Source: Pinus tabuliformis (lineage: Eukaryota; Streptophyta; Pinopsida; Pinales; Pinaceae). From it: DNA of 64,000 nt. Under the pieces are notes generated by a model. It was not told the origin of the DNA. It ran no database searches and worked only from the letters and a program-made list of their open reading frames with translations. Of this stretch, positions 22,290 to 35,032 are shown one piece after another (position 1 is the stretch's first letter; every line of letters begins with the position of its first letter). A program made the position numbers and the translations under genes. The DNA is taken from contig CM062813.1 in NCBI GenBank assembly GCA_031772625.1, forward strand, positions 766,010,720-766,074,719, read 5' to 3'.

Positions 22290-25200
22290 GCCCTTGTAAA
22301 GAATTCCTTCTGTAGATGAAACCAAGCCTTATCTCCCACTTGAAACTTGTGTGGCACCCAATGTTGATCATGACATTGTTTACACTTAGTATTATAATTC
22401 TACAACATATCATGTACCTGCTGGAGGATGTGTTCAATTCATTCAATAAAATTGGTAGCTTTTTCAGATTTAGATTGAACATTTGCATATTTTTCTATGT
22501 AGTTGCAAGGGGCATTATGGCATTAATGGGACCTAATGGTTGAAATCCTAGGCCCAACTAAAAGGGGATGTGGCCAATTGAGTTATCAAGAGCTCCTTTG
22601 TAGTTCTCCTGATCATAGGGGAGAATATCATGCCATATGCATGGATGCTTCGTGTAGATGTGAAAAATGTGCACAATCATCTTGTTGACAACCTCTATCT
22701 AGCCAGTAGTCAAGGGGTGGAAGTGTTAACTTAGTGAGCTTGGTGTCCAGTAAGGACCATAGGCTTGACCAAAATGCTCTTAGGTAATTTTTATCCCTAT
22801 ATGATATGATGGTCTATGGGATATCAAAATATACTGCACACTCCTTCAAAGAAGAGTTTGGTAGTGGCTTTTTTCTCTGATACTTGTTTTGCAGGAAGTC
22901 AGGATGGTCATCTTAGAAAATATATCAACAACCATAAACACAGAGTCATTACCATGCTTGTTAGAAGGAATGCTAAACACATAGTGCGTTGATATGGATT
23001 CCCAAGGTTGATTAGGAATACAAAGATGGGTGTGTAGGCCTTGCTTCTTAATGGTTGGTTTGGAAATGGTGTAGGCAGTGCAAGACATGATATACTTACA
23101 AACATCTTGTTGAAGTTTTGGCTAATAGAAAAACTTCAACAATACCTCCACTATCTTATCCACACCAAAGTGCCTTTCTACTCAAATTTAATGTGCCTCT
23201 TAAATAAGGTTGATATGCTCACTTGAAGGAACACAAAGGTGTCTTAGGTAGCACAACATTGCATGTTAAAGGTGGAAGCTTGGAACTTTCTTTCCTACCA
23301 TCAAAATCTAGTATGTGGTAGCGAATTTTGAGTCATTGTTGTATAATTTTGGCCATACAGAGGTATCATTCCCACAAGATCCGAGAACGATGGCCAGTGC
23401 CACAACCAGGTGTTGACTAAGGTAAATTGTAATGTGATTGGTGCTACCCTTCTTGTATTTAATATTCAAATGGAATTATGTTAGATATGTGGGCCATTTC
23501 TGAAGGAGGTCATTCTATAACATCCCTTGTGTATGTATAAATTGAATATGTCTTTGATCCATGTGTATGATTGTAGCCTCCTCTAAAATAAAATGTTTCC
23601 GTTGCTAGTAGGTTTGCACGATGAAATACATCTCCTTATCATAGGTGGGGTATCTCTAGGTAGTATTAGAGAGTATCTCAATGTGATAGGCCATTGGATG
23701 TCCTTACTAAATGAGGAATGCATCAATAGCATAGTCGGGGGAATTTGTCTCAATCTCAAATGGTTGTTATAGGCCTAGGAAGGTGAGGACTTGTGTAAAG
23801 CAAAGAAAGTGTCTCAATTCATCAAGTGACTCCCATTGTGACCCAGACCAAAAAACAAAATTCTTTTACTCCACCCTTAGTAACTTGACTTACGGCTAAG
23901 TGATATAAGAGAACCCCAACACAAATATTTCATAGAAATTAGCAAGGCCTAATAAGTTGCAAAGTTCTGTTAGAGTCGTTGGGGCTAGCCAATCTCAAAT
24001 GACTTGCATCTTGGTTGGATACAGATGCACGCCATGCTCATCAATAATGTAACCTATATATTGGACCTTGTCCATGTTGAAGGAGAATTTTTCCAAGTTA
24101 GCACATAGCTTGTGCTACTATGGAGTCCGAATGACCTATTGAATATGTTGTAAGTGCTTTGTCCAACTCTTGCTAAAGATGAGGATGTCATCTAGATATA
24201 CACCAACAAAAGAGTTGGTGAAAGGTTGCTAGATATCATCCATTAGCCTCATGAGCATTTCTTGGGCATTCGTCAAACCAAAAGGCATGACCAACCATTC
24301 GAAAACACCCTCATTGGACTTAAAAGTGATCTTCCACACATCAAGTTGGTTCTATTAGGACTTAGTGATAGCTAAACTTCAAATAAATCTTGTTGAAGTA
24401 CTTGGACCCCTTGAGCTGGTCAAGAAGGTTATCAATATGGGGAATCAAGTACCAATTCCTGACTATGATTTTGTTCAAAGCCTGATAATCAATGTAGATT
24501 CTCTAGGTTCCATCCTTCTTATGCACAAGTACACTTGGGATTCCATAGTGCAAGGAACTTGGTCAGATGTGCCTTTTTTTTAGTAGATCTTGGATTTTCA
24601 GCTTGATTTCCTCATTCTTAAAAAGTGAGAAAGGGTAGATCATTCCATTAGGTAGAGGTGCGTCAAGAGTCAGATTGATTGAATGCTTGACCCGACAATG
24701 GAGAGGTACCCCTGTGGGTGAAGAAAAGATGTCTCTGTATTTTTCCATGAACTTATACACTTGCCTTTGTTGTGTGAATGAGCCTTATGTGGAGGCCAAA
24801 ATATGTGGCCACAATATTCTTCTTACTTTGAGAGAAAATTATGAAGAAGAAAATTTCCCAAGTCTGGGAGATGACCTTACTGCATTTATTAGTAGAGATC
24901 AAAGAAATGGAAGTAGCTGGTTCTACCTATGGTATCCTATATAATTGTCTTCCCAAAGTAATAATGACACTATTGGCTCTAGACTCATACATAGCATGTC
25001 ACTTCCACAAGTATGGTTGGCCTAACAAAACATCACAAATATCAAGGGGAGCAACATCACACAATACATCGTCCTTGAAATTATTGATGCTATAGAACAT
25101 GTGACATTGTTGACTAACACAAAGATCTTTCCCTTAGTGGAGCCACCTGATGGTGTATGGATGCGGGTGTGGTGTTGTTGTAAAAACCAACCACTTAACG

Positions 25201-26636
25201 ATCTCTGTTGAGATGAGGTTTTTTTGACTCTCACTATCAACAATTAAATGTAGTGGAGCACCCTTCACCCACATTCATGAGTGAAAGAGACACTCACCTT
25301 CCTCTGTATCTTTAGACTCACTTTGTTGGACTCTGGTGGTGGCAACAGTGGCACTAGGTTCCGCATCAATGATCTATTTCCCCATGTCGAGGTCTAGTTC
25401 AGAGTTAGAACCTACATATGACTCTGAATCTATTATCTTGGCAACCATCGTCTAATTTGCATGAAATTCATTGGAGTTATGAGTAGGGATCTTGTGGAAT
25501 TCACACAACTTTCTTGTGTCTCTCTTTGTCTTCCCATTACCATTCTTTGTTTATGACCTTGATGGGTTGTCTTGGGGTGGTCCATCTTGGATCTGTATTT
25601 TTTTTTTTATGGTTTTGGAATGCCCTTGGCCCGCCTCTATCATGAGGAATTAATAGATCCAAATTATTGTTTCTTCTATTTAATTTTTTTGTCAATTTTG
25701 ACATCATTTTGGTATGTTGTGCTAAATGAGGAGATGTCTAGGAACTGAATTTATGTCTAGATGTACTTGTGTAGACAACCACAATACTTGAGAACTAGAT
25801 GCCACTTAGAGTCCTTGATACCCATCTTGTTGCGCAAGGTACAAAATATATTTGTCAACTCTATTGTTACTTGGTCTCTTTCTTGCCATAGTGTGGTCCA
25901 TCTCATGTATTGGTCCTCATAGCTTCCAACAGGGTAATATTGATCCTTAACAACATCCCTAAAAGAGTCCCAAGTGAGTGTGACTGAAAATAGTGCAAAT
26001 TCCTCCATGGAAGCTTTGCTCACAGTATGTTTCCCACTAGTCCTTGACATGGGGGGTGAAATTAAGGAGTGCAAAGGTAATCATTTCTCCATCAGAAAAT
26101 TTATGGACTAAAAAATATCCTTCTAATGGACTTAACCATTTGTTTAGAGCATTTGCATCTATCTAGCCTTTAAATATAGGAATATCAAAATTAACTTTTT
26201 CCTTAAAGGGGGTAGCACCTCCAAAGTGGCCACTTGATGAAGATGCATCACTTATTGGTATCTACCGAAGGATTTGGGAAAAAATATCCATTATCTCATT
26301 CCTTTGTCGCTCAAGGGCTTCTTCGAGCAACAATTTGATAGGAACCCTTAGTCCCTCATCCTTCTTTTCTTCTTCCATGGGAGGCCATCGAGGTCGGCAA
26401 TGATAATCTTACAAGGGCTCAAGCAGTCCAAGTACCAAATCCTTACACCATAGCCTCGTTGGGGCCATGCACAAAAGAGTAGAGAAAGCATAGACTATGT
26501 TGATAACACTGATTTGTATCTAGGATGGTCTTACAAAGGATCAATTAGTTTGAGTCCCAACTCCTTATACCATAGTCTTGTTGGGGATATGCACAAAAAA
26601 ATAGAGAAAGAACATGCTACTCTGATACCACTAATC

Positions 26637-27231
26637 TGTATTTATGACAGGAACAAAATGAAACACATATTAGTAACCAAAAGACAAAGATATAGTGAAA
26701 CTTGACTTCAATTAATAAATGGAAAATGCTGAAAATGGATTCAAGTAGAATGAAAGAAAACTAGATGAAATGGTGGTAGCTTATCTCTAAGAAGACATTT
26801 GATAGTTATGTGCCTTCTTGAACTATGTTACAATGAGGTGTGAAGGAATTTTCATCATTAAGATAAAAATGAGAAACCCTAAACATCTAAAAACCTAACC
26901 CTAGGAGATGAAGTGCCAATGGCTTCTAGGCCCCAATGGGGTGATTTAGAATGACAACTTCCCAGGCTCATAACTTCAACATATGATATTTGTTTGATGC
27001 GCATGATAACTTGTTAGAAAAGTCTATCTAAGAAGTACAATACCTAATTGTCGATGACAATCATAGTTTAGATTCAGCTCATTCTCCCAAAACAACACTG
27101 TTTCGGGTCCCAAAATAGCTCCAGAAGTTCAGGGCCTAAAAATTGTCAAAGAATAGAAAACTGCGAAAATAGGAAAATTGTGTGGTGAGCTAGCGGAATA
27201 GGTCGGTGGCCACTGATATCCACTTGGATCA
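26637..27231 (-). repeat. 5' LTR of H (595 bp)
   Basis: On the - strand it begins TGATCCAAGTGGATATCAG and ends ...AAATACA, a few bases before the primer site at 26617-26630. It aligns with both pieces of the split partner LTR. Confidence 0.82.
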
Positions 27232-28803
27232 GGGATAGTAGGAAATTTGAAATGTAATTTCCTTATTCCCAATCATGTTTAATGCTTGTTGTCAAAGGTT
27301 TATTTCGAAGGTTTAATGATAAATTGGAAATATCATACTTAATGTTCTTCCATGAATTTATGAAAAAAATATTTTCTAGCTTTAAAAGAAAATTCAAGTT
27401 ACATAATGAAAATTTTGAGCTTACAGTCGGGAATCAAATATTTTAGTATATTCTTTTCGGTTCCTCTATATCAATTGAGGGAGATTTCAATAATAACTTC
27501 TTTGCTTCTTTAAATCAATGATTACATTGTTACATTTACTTAATCTCATTATAAATTTATTATAAGACTTGTTGATAATCACGTATTAAGTTACATGGAA
27601 GTAGAATGCTTAGTTATTCTCATAAATGTTCTTATCAAATATTTATTGTTTGTAATTCTTATGCCACTTAACATTCTAGTCTACCTAGTTGTTTCATTAT
27701 ATGTGATCCATTTTCTTTTCCATATCCCTCTTTTGTTGTATCAACTGTTCATCTACAACAAAATGCCCATGCCAAAAAATAGCGTGAAAAACTAAATTTA
27801 AATCATGTCATTCCTCCATCAAACTGCCATGGATGCAATGGCTACACTTATTACTACAACAATAGCACCAAGTCTTGTTCCATTCTCTGAATTTTTCCTT
27901 GAACTTATCATGATTTTTCATCGTAACATTGCAAAGTTTAAAAAAATCCAAATAACTCTAATATATAATACTTATAACTGGAAATTCAGAGTTAATTTGA
28001 ATTCTATCTAATCATTTCATTGTTGGACTAAATAAATCTAGATCTCTAAAGAAAAACAATTTAGATTTATTCAGTTTCACAGGTTCAAAATTTGTGCTTT
28101 ATCATTCTATTTGTCGTTCACTTGTGTCAAGATTTCCATGCCTACTTGTGGTTCAATTTCATGGTTTGAAAATCACTTGAGTTTAGTTGCGAGCATGACC
28201 ATTGTGTCAAGCAACTCAATTAGTCACATGTTTGGAATTTCTCTGTAGATGTTTATTATTTGAGGGATGAGGGATAAGCTTTAAATTGCAGTTGGATTTG
28301 AAAACAAATTCATTTTTTAGACTAAATTTTTTGTACTATTTTGACAGGTGGTGAAGTTTGTTATGAGAAACATCTTAAGCAACCATAGGATTCAGTTCTT
28401 CAACTGATTTAACGGTGGAATCTATGTCTGAACAAGCTGTTTTTGCACATGCGTTGATGGTCTAACAATTATATTAAACAAAATATGTTCTTATTTTGAT
28501 TTAAAGGAATCCCCGGATTATTATAGTTTAGAACGCCCTCCCTTTTTCATAACATAATATATGTGAGTTGGCACATCCATCGATGGTTTAGAAATTCAAT
28601 TAAATAGAATAATTTAATTTTCTCTCTGTTTCGTATAGATAATTACTGAATTATTAGGGTTTGGAGAACCCTCGTTTTTTGTCTGTGTATTATAGTTAAT
28701 CATGAAAACTATGGCTTGAGAGGAAAGGAAGGAGTTTAAACACCTGGAAAAAGGTAAAATATCACAGTGGAGTTGGTCATAGAACAAAGTTATTAATTTC
28801 ATG

Positions 28804-28842
<39 letters not shown>

Positions 28843-30126
28843 CACAACAAATCATAATTTTCACGTTGGTTTTGAAAAATGTTGATGCAACATCACTAAT
28901 TTTTTTGGAGCTTCTTATGTATTAGGTATGAATCTTTTTTCTTAAATGTTAGTGATTTTCATACTGATTTTGAAAAGTGTTGATGCAATATCAACTTCTT
29001 TTTTAGGGGCTTATTTTGACACTTTAAATTTTCTTGTATAATAAGTATGGATATATTTTTTTAAATGTTGGTTATTTTCAAGTAGTCGTCTCCTTTTTCT
29101 TCTTCTTTCTTAAGATGTTTGTTTTTTAAGTTTGTGTTTTTTTGTTTTTCTTTTCAATTTTTTTTGTTTTAATGAAATTTTCAATCTATTTGCAAAGTTT
29201 AAAAAAATGGTTGATATTTTGAAGTTAAGAATTTATAGATATTTATGTATTGTTAATTAATATTTCAATATCGTCAAATCATTGTCACTAAAAATGCAAT
29301 AATTTTAAATATTAAAAAATACACATTTTGAGATTTTTTTTGCTAAAGATGACATGTCAAATAAATTATTTTTATGGGAAAAATTGATATAAAAATATAA
29401 ATAACATTTTTTAGATTTTATGTAAAAAAAAAACAATATTCAACGTCTTTTCCCCAAAAACAATGATTCACATAAAAACTAAATTGAAAATAAGATAATA
29501 AAAATGTTAAACACATAATAACAATAACTAAATACTTATTCTTATCATAAAATCTTAAGCTCAAAAAATTACAAGTATAACTTATGAATAGTTCTCAAGA
29601 TTGAGCTTGTTTTTCAAGAATAACTTAAATTTGATCAACAATATCATATAATCCATGCTCATTATGTTTGAGAGTTTCATTATTGTCTTATTCCATAGTA
29701 TTATGTGCTTCAATTTGGTCATTTTCCTCTCCTATTGGATATTTGATGTTTACATATCTCCCGAAATATCTGTTTCCAATCATTCTATTTAATGGTGGTT
29801 GAAATTCCTTTGCCTTTTTTAAGTTTAAACAAGTCAATTTTTTTAGTAATTTAAAATAATAATAATAAGAAAACATTATAATATCCAAAAGAAAATTATT
29901 ATAAAAATATAAATAAAAAATATAATTAAATATAGAAAAAAATTTAAAAATAAAAACAAAAAATTTAACCAAAAAAACATAAAACTGTAATTAAGAAAAA
30001 ACAACATTAACTTAAATAAATTAAATAAAAATCTAAAAGATAAAAAATAAAAAATGACATTAAAATATTTTAATTTTTTTTTTATTATTTGTCAAGTTGT
30101 TTGAGTACTACAGATATTACATTAAG

Positions 30127-30275
30127 CTTGACCCGTGGCTTGAGAAACCCTGACCTAGGGGCATCTAAGGCGTCAAAATCACCCGTGGATCACACCTGAC
30201 CTGGGTCACACCAGCCCTTAACATGACTAGATTTTTTCCCATAGAGTTTTGAACTGATGACCTTCACATCACAAA
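30127..30275. repeat. ~150-bp imperfect direct repeat, copy 1
   Basis: Shared with 30519-30665: GTGGCTTGAG, TGACCTAGGG, TCAAAATCACC, ACACCAGCCCTTA and GATGACCTT occur in the same order. The copies are 392 bp apart. The class is unknown. Confidence 0.6.
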
Positions 30276-30518
30276 GTGACTTAAAAATACACCCCATTAC
30301 TGTCTATTTTACGCCCCGTGGGGAATTTTTTAAAAATATTAACATATTTTAAAAACAAGATTTAAAAAAATATATATATTAAAATTTTATAAACTAAAAT
30401 TAACATTTTTTTAAATAAAACATAAATATAAATATGAATTTAAAAATTTAAAATATATATATATATATATATATATATGCCCTAGGTAATTAGAGTCTTG
30501 AGATGACTACCATGCATA

Positions 30519-30665
30519 ACCTGTGGCTTGAGTAACCATGACCTAGGGACATTTAAGCCATCAAAATCACCTGGGAATCACACCCAACATGGGCCACACC
30601 AGCCCTTAGCATTCTGGATTTTTGCCCATAAAGTTTCAAAACGATGACCTTTACGCCTTGGAGTG
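30519..30665. repeat. ~150-bp imperfect direct repeat, copy 2
   Basis: Partner of 30127-30275 in the same orientation. Downstream, two related short passages (about 30785-30850 and 30895-30965) share 'TTTGTGCA' and 'TCGATCATG/TCGACCATG' wording, so this locality is built from small duplicated pieces. Confidence 0.55.
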
Positions 30666-30985
30666 CCTTAACAGAACACTCTTGCACCAATTGCTCCATG
30701 CCCTATGGGCTAAAAATAAATTAAAAGAAAAGAAAAGAATTAAAATTATATCAAATAAAAGAATAAAATAAAATAAAACATACGTCGTTTGTGCATGTTT
30801 GTGCCAAGGGTCGAATCCTTGAATCAATCCTCGATCATGGTGGACGCTAAAGGGTCGCTGGCACAAACAATGCAATGATGGACATCAACCCTTGGCACAA
30901 ACACATAGTTTGTGCACATTGTGATGAAGATCGATTCCCACAATCAACCTTCGACCATGTTGGAGCCAGAGAGCTCACTCGACGC

Positions 30986-31034
<49 letters not shown>

Positions 31035-31787
31035 TTTTTAATTCTTTAATTTTTAAATTTATATTTTTTCTTTTAAATTAAACTTGTTAATTCAATTTTT
31101 TTTTTTTTTTTTGTCTTCTTTTTCCTTTTTTTATTCTTTATATTTTTTAATTTCATTTTTTTAAATGTTGTTTTATAATAATAATTAAGAAAAAAAAAAT
31201 CTACCTTTTTTTTTTGCTTTAATTTTCATTCAAGGTTTTTTTTTCAAAAGTATGAGAAAAACTTCCAAAAATAAAATTTAACAAAATATTAATAACAATA
31301 AAATGTTGTTGTTGTTTTTTCATTTCAATGTCCTAAAAATATGGTTTATTCTTTTCTTTTTTATTTTTTCTCCTAAAAATATTCTATAAATATGGTTTTT
31401 TTTTAATGTTTTTTCCCCAAAAATCTTATAAATGTGAATTTTCTTCTGTGGTTTTTTCCTAAAAATATGATATTAAAAAAAAAAATTCGGAAAAAAAGAA
31501 AAATAGTTAAAAAAATATTTTAGTTTTTAAACAAAAATACCATTAAATAACATATTTTACCCAAATTCATTTTTAAATGGTAAAAATAAAAAGAAAACTA
31601 ACCTTTTAAATGTGAAAGTCTCGTGCTGAATGTCTTTTCGGTGACTCTATAACTTCTCCTTAATTGTCTTAAGTTTTTTAACAAATGCTTGCGATACTTA
31701 ATGTGATGTGAGGAATAAAAACAATGAAAGCTAATAAATAATGAAGATTGAGAGATTACATTAAGGAAAATTTGAATAGAAAGTAAG

Positions 31788-32116
31788 TGTTATGAAACCA
31801 GCTCAAGAAAAGATAGAAAAGATAGATCAATGCCTTAGAATTCAACCTATTCGAGGGGGCAATCTCCTTTACATTACATAAATGAACAATTCTTGGTACA
31901 AATGAAAAGAACTCCTTTCTATATATAAGAGTCTAAGGGGTCATAACATAATCAGAGCCGACATAACAATAATAATGTAAAGGCACAATAATAACAATAG
32001 TGGGCTTCTATGTGGCACAATAGTAAAAATATGGGCACTACATGGGTACATCAATATAATAAGTGGGTTGTACTAATAACAATAAGGGGTTACACTAGTA
32101 GTATAGGGGCCTAACA
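31788..32116 (-). repeat. 3' LTR of el.2
   Basis: 329 bp, with a 4-bp deletion relative to the 5' LTR (near 31917). The TATA region is at about 31921-31928. Confidence 0.92.
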
Positions 32117-33623
32117 TGCCCCTCTCCTTCAAAAAGCGTTGTCCCCAATGCTTGAGTAGTTCTTGATGCTTCTGTATAAAATTCTTGTCCTCCCATGTGG
32201 AATCTTCAGCGGGTAAGTTCTTCCACTTGATGAGATACTCTGAAATTGATCGATTTCGTAGCTGTCGGGTTCTTGTTTCTACGACTGCTCCAAGTTCCAA
32301 TATGATTTTTCCTTCTTCTTCAATTTCTGGCAATATTGTTTGAATTGGGATCTTTTGAAACTTTTGAATAAATGGCCATACTTCTTCGTCCTTCTTCCAT
32401 TCATCCCTTGCTTCATTTATCCAATCTGGTTGGATAATAGAAATAGCACAAAACAATGCTTCCACATCCTCATCCTTGAAGAGTCTTCCCATTCGGTAAG
32501 GTTGCCATTTTTTAAGTGCATGTAGTATTGCCAACATTTCCTTCTCATAAATAGCTTGCTTGAGATGTATCAGTAAAAATACCCAATCACCTACATCAAA
32601 ACATTTTTCACTACGATGTTGATCTACCTGTTGTTTCGTTTGATTTTGCACCGAAGTGGCGTTATCCTTTAAAAGTTGGAGAACTTGTTGTTGATGCTCG
32701 ATGTGATCTTTCACTGCTTGAACCTTTTTCTTCTTGATATGTCCTTCTATCTCTAGAGTTTGAGGAGTGGTAATTTCTTCCAATCCTTTACAAGATATGG
32801 TCGAATTCATTTCTTGATGCTCGATGTGATCTTTCACTTCTTGAACATTTTTCTTCTTGATATGTCCTTCTATCTTGATAGTTTGAGGAGTGGAAATTTT
32901 GAACAATGAATTACAAGATATGGTTGGATTCATTTCTTCTTTCTCGATGTGATCTTTCACTTCTTGCACCTTTTTCTTCTTGATATGTCCTTCTATCTTG
33001 AGAGTTTGAGGAGTGGTAATTCTTGCCAATGCTTTACAAGATATGGTCTGATTCATTTCTTCTTTCTCTGGGGTGGGGTCCTGGTGTATATCTTCTTCTT
33101 TTGATGTTTCTTGATCATTTTCTTCCTCCTCTTCATATTCTATGTAAAATAATTTCTTCTCAGCACACTTATGACCTTTAGTGCATTTGCTATCACAATT
33201 GTAACAAAGCCCTTTTTCTCTTTTTTCTTCCAATTGTTGTGGTGTAACCCTTGTAGGTTGTGGAAGGCTAGGAGAAACAACACTTCCATCTTTATAGTTG
33301 TGAGGGGTACGCTTCCTGGTTTCCATAATTTTGCTTTCCACTATGTCACAAAGCCCTTTTACTCTTTCCAATTGTTGTGGTGTTGCTCTAAAGAAGTTGT
33401 TGCTCTTTGTATCCTCATAATGTGCTCTCATTTCCTCCGTGAAAATTGACCACGTAACAAGTTGTTTACGAAAACAAAGCCCTTTGTACCATAAAAATTG
33501 ATCTGGTTCTAAATATGAAGATGCAATACATACCTTTTGTAACAGTTGTACACCATGTAGATCAAAATATTGCTCCATTTGAAGTATCCAATTTACCGGA
33601 TCCTTGCCATCAAACTTCCTCAT
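32073..33623 (-). CDS. Rearranged gag / protease-stub / integrase-tail / RNase H / chromodomain polyprotein (516 aa)
   Basis: Start MRKFDGKDPVNW is a gypsy gag capsid start. Order along the protein: shortened gag 1-185 with CCHC knuckle C140, C143, H151, C153 and an acidic tail; three ~40-residue repeats (about 188-227, 229-268, 270-309), each with TTPQT or STPQT and EGHIKKK, which correspond to the start of a gypsy protease but stop before its DSG active site; 312-350, an integrase C-terminal piece (DVGDWVFL); 353-383, an RNase H piece (AIYEKEMLAILHALKKW); a linker; and about 447-490, a chromodomain (ISEYLIKWKNLP, STWED). The last 13 residues or so run into the LTR. RT, active protease and integrase core are absent, so movement needs helpers in trans. 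It is probably a gag-like structural protein with targeting ability (inference). Confidence 0.8.
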   Translation of the reverse strand: MRKFDGKDPVNWILQMEQYFDLHGVQLLQKVCIASSYLEPDQFLWYKGLCFRKQLVTWSIFTEEMRAHYEDTKSNNFFRATPQQLERVKGLCDIVESKIMETRKRTPHNYKDGSVVSPSLPQPTRVTPQQLEEKREKGLCYNCDSKCTKGHKCAEKKLFYIEYEEEEENDQETSKEEDIHQDPTPEKEEMNQTISCKALARITTPQTLKIEGHIKKKKVQEVKDHIEKEEMNPTISCNSLFKISTPQTIKIEGHIKKKNVQEVKDHIEHQEMNSTISCKGLEEITTPQTLEIEGHIKKKKVQAVKDHIEHQQQVLQLLKDNATSVQNQTKQQVDQHRSEKCFDVGDWVFLLIHLKQAIYEKEMLAILHALKKWQPYRMGRLFKDEDVEALFCAISIIQPDWINEARDEWKKDEEVWPFIQKFQKIPIQTILPEIEEEGKIILELGAVVETRTRQLRNRSISEYLIKWKNLPAEDSTWEDKNFIQKHQELLKHWGQRFLKERGMLGPYTTSVTPYCY

Positions 33624-34209
33624 CTTGATTTTTCTTGATTTTAAGAGCTCGACCTTGAAACGACTATAACTCTATACTTTCAGATCTTTAAGTTATGAAA
33701 TTGCGACCTGTAGTAGCCCTCTGTGTCCTCTTTCCAATGCCACCAGTCTGATCCAAATTGGATTCTCTAAGAAAGAGTTATGCACAATCTCCCAAGATGA
33801 CCTGATTATAGACCTTTCCAGATGAGCGAACTTGTATGAAGTTCCACGTGTCACTGTTTTGACCTTTTGATCTGAAAAAGATACACAAAAAACTACAATC
33901 TGTCCTCTTTCTGTACCTTCTTACGAAATTTAAATCCGATCCCCAGAGAGAAAGTTATGATGATTTTCCCCAGGTCACCTGTTTGGAATGTAATTTAGGA
34001 GTCTACAAAAAGACCAACTTCCTCAGATCATATCTCCGCAAATATAGTGCGAAAAGCTCTGAAATTCGGACCCAAGGTTCAGCATGATTTCTTCTCAAAT
34101 GGGTTTTTTTTGCAACTTCTGAAACGTCACAGAAAAACGTTATAGTGAAAATGCCACGATGACCTGTTTGGAGCAACGAAACCCTAGAATCCAAAGCTCT
34201 GATACCAAA

Positions 34210-34542
34210 TGTTATGAAACCAGCTCAAGAAAAGATAGAAAAGATAGATCAACGCCTTAGAATTCAACCTCTTCGAGGGGGCAACCTCCTTTACATTACA
34301 TAAATGAACAATTCTTGGATGATACAAATGAAAAGACCTCCTTTCTATATATAGGAGTCTAAGGGGTCATAACATAATCAGAGCCGGCATAACAATAATA
34401 ATGTAAGGGTACAATAATAACAATAGTGGGCTTCTATGTGGCACAATAGTAAAAATATGGGCACTGCATGGGTACATCAATATAATAAGTGGGTTGTACT
34501 AATAACAATAAGGGGTTACACTAGTAGTATAGGGGCCTAACA
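34210..34542 (-). repeat. 5' LTR of el.2
   Basis: 333 bp, the same length as the el.1 LTRs, with the conserved TATATATA promoter box between CTCC and GGAG on the - strand. Confidence 0.92.
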
Positions 34543-35032
34543 GTAAGGTCGAACTTTTTAAGATAAATTCTTAGTAGAATGTTTTGAAATAAATTTTGGA
34601 GGACAATTTTTCGAGTGAAAAATTTATGGGGAAACTTTGGAGGGAATTGTTTTGGGTGAAATTTTTGGGGAGAAACTTTGGAGGGAAATTTTGATTCTTT
34701 TAGTTATAAATTTTCATTAGGAGAGAAAGCATTTGTATCATTCAACATCTTCTATGAAAGGTCATGGATTCACGTGATAGTGAAGTTTCTACTTCTACAA
34801 CATCAACATCTTGTTCACACAATAATTTTATTTGTATTAATGAATATAATGGGAATGCTTTCATCTTGAATAGAGAGTGAATATTTTCACCTAGTGAGGA
34901 GTTTGATGAAAGTAAAAGTAGTGATATTGAGCATATTAATTAAGTAAGTCCTAATTCTAGGGATTATGAAGGCAACACTAATGAAGGGAAAGATAAAGAA
35001 TTCCCCCTCAAATGAGAATTTTACAAGCACAA

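Larger units (their letters stand above)
19115..26616 (-). pseudogene. Gypsy H gag-pol remnant (interrupted by el.1)
   Basis: Reading leftwards: a gag fragment at 26074-25757 (SFRDVVKDQYYPVGSYEDQY...W); a protease-like LIVDSESQKNLIS around 25240-25200; the RT start at 24760-24563 (FSSPTGVPLHCRVKHSINL); degenerate RT and RNase H to about 23300; integrase at 23200-22846 (QPWESIS, NDSVFMVVDIFSKM); and an integrase tail resuming on the far side of el.1 at 19524-19200 (MGDNTFELSMPPFLG). Many stops and shifts are present. The integrase zinc CTAC reads CTAY and the first catalytic Asp position reads THYV instead of MDYV, so catalytic residues are lost as well as frame. El.1 entered cleanly within the integrase C-terminal segment. 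Confidence 0.8.
13790..27231 (-). mobile_element. Decayed Ty3/gypsy retrotransposon H, with two nested insertions
   Basis: The element reads right to left. Its 5' LTR is 26637-27231, and its primer site is at 26617-26630 (TGGTATCAGAGTAGC on the - strand). Degenerate gag, protease, RT, RNase H and integrase follow down to 19129, then a polypurine tract (complement of CCTCCCCCTTAAG, 19117-19129), then the 3' LTR, which is split into 13790-14244 and 18983-19114. The joined 3' LTR is 587 bp against 595 bp for the 5' LTR, which confirms the split. The flanks 13785-13789 (TAATA) and 27232-27236 (GGGAT) do not match, so the target duplication is lost or an end has been rearranged. Confidence 0.85.
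27232..31787. other. AT-rich, gene-poor stretch with simple repeats
   Basis: I find no supportable gene. It contains (AT)n runs at 28806-28838, 30452-30478 and 30988-31032, many A and T homopolymers, and short low-complexity frames that come from base composition. A ~150-bp imperfect direct repeat is listed separately. Confidence 0.6.
31788..34542 (-). mobile_element. El.2: non-autonomous gypsy derivative with intact frame
   Basis: A complete element of 2755 bp. The 3' LTR is 31788-32116, the 5' LTR is 34210-34542, the primer site is the complement of 34196-34207, and the polypurine tract is the complement of TGCCCCTCTCCTTC (32115-32128). The target duplication GTAAG (31783-31787, 34543-34547) is perfect. 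The LTRs differ by about nine substitutions and one 4-bp indel. It is the only family member here with an uninterrupted coding frame. Confidence 0.93.

Noticed and set aside
29688..29972. 94-codon hydrophobic - strand frame
   Set aside because: Phe/Tyr/Lys-rich translation of AT-rich DNA, with no domain.
30780..30965. tRNA-like or SINE B-box words (GGGTCGAATCC, GATCGATTCCC)
   Set aside because: No A box at the right distance and no cloverleaf could be folded by eye.
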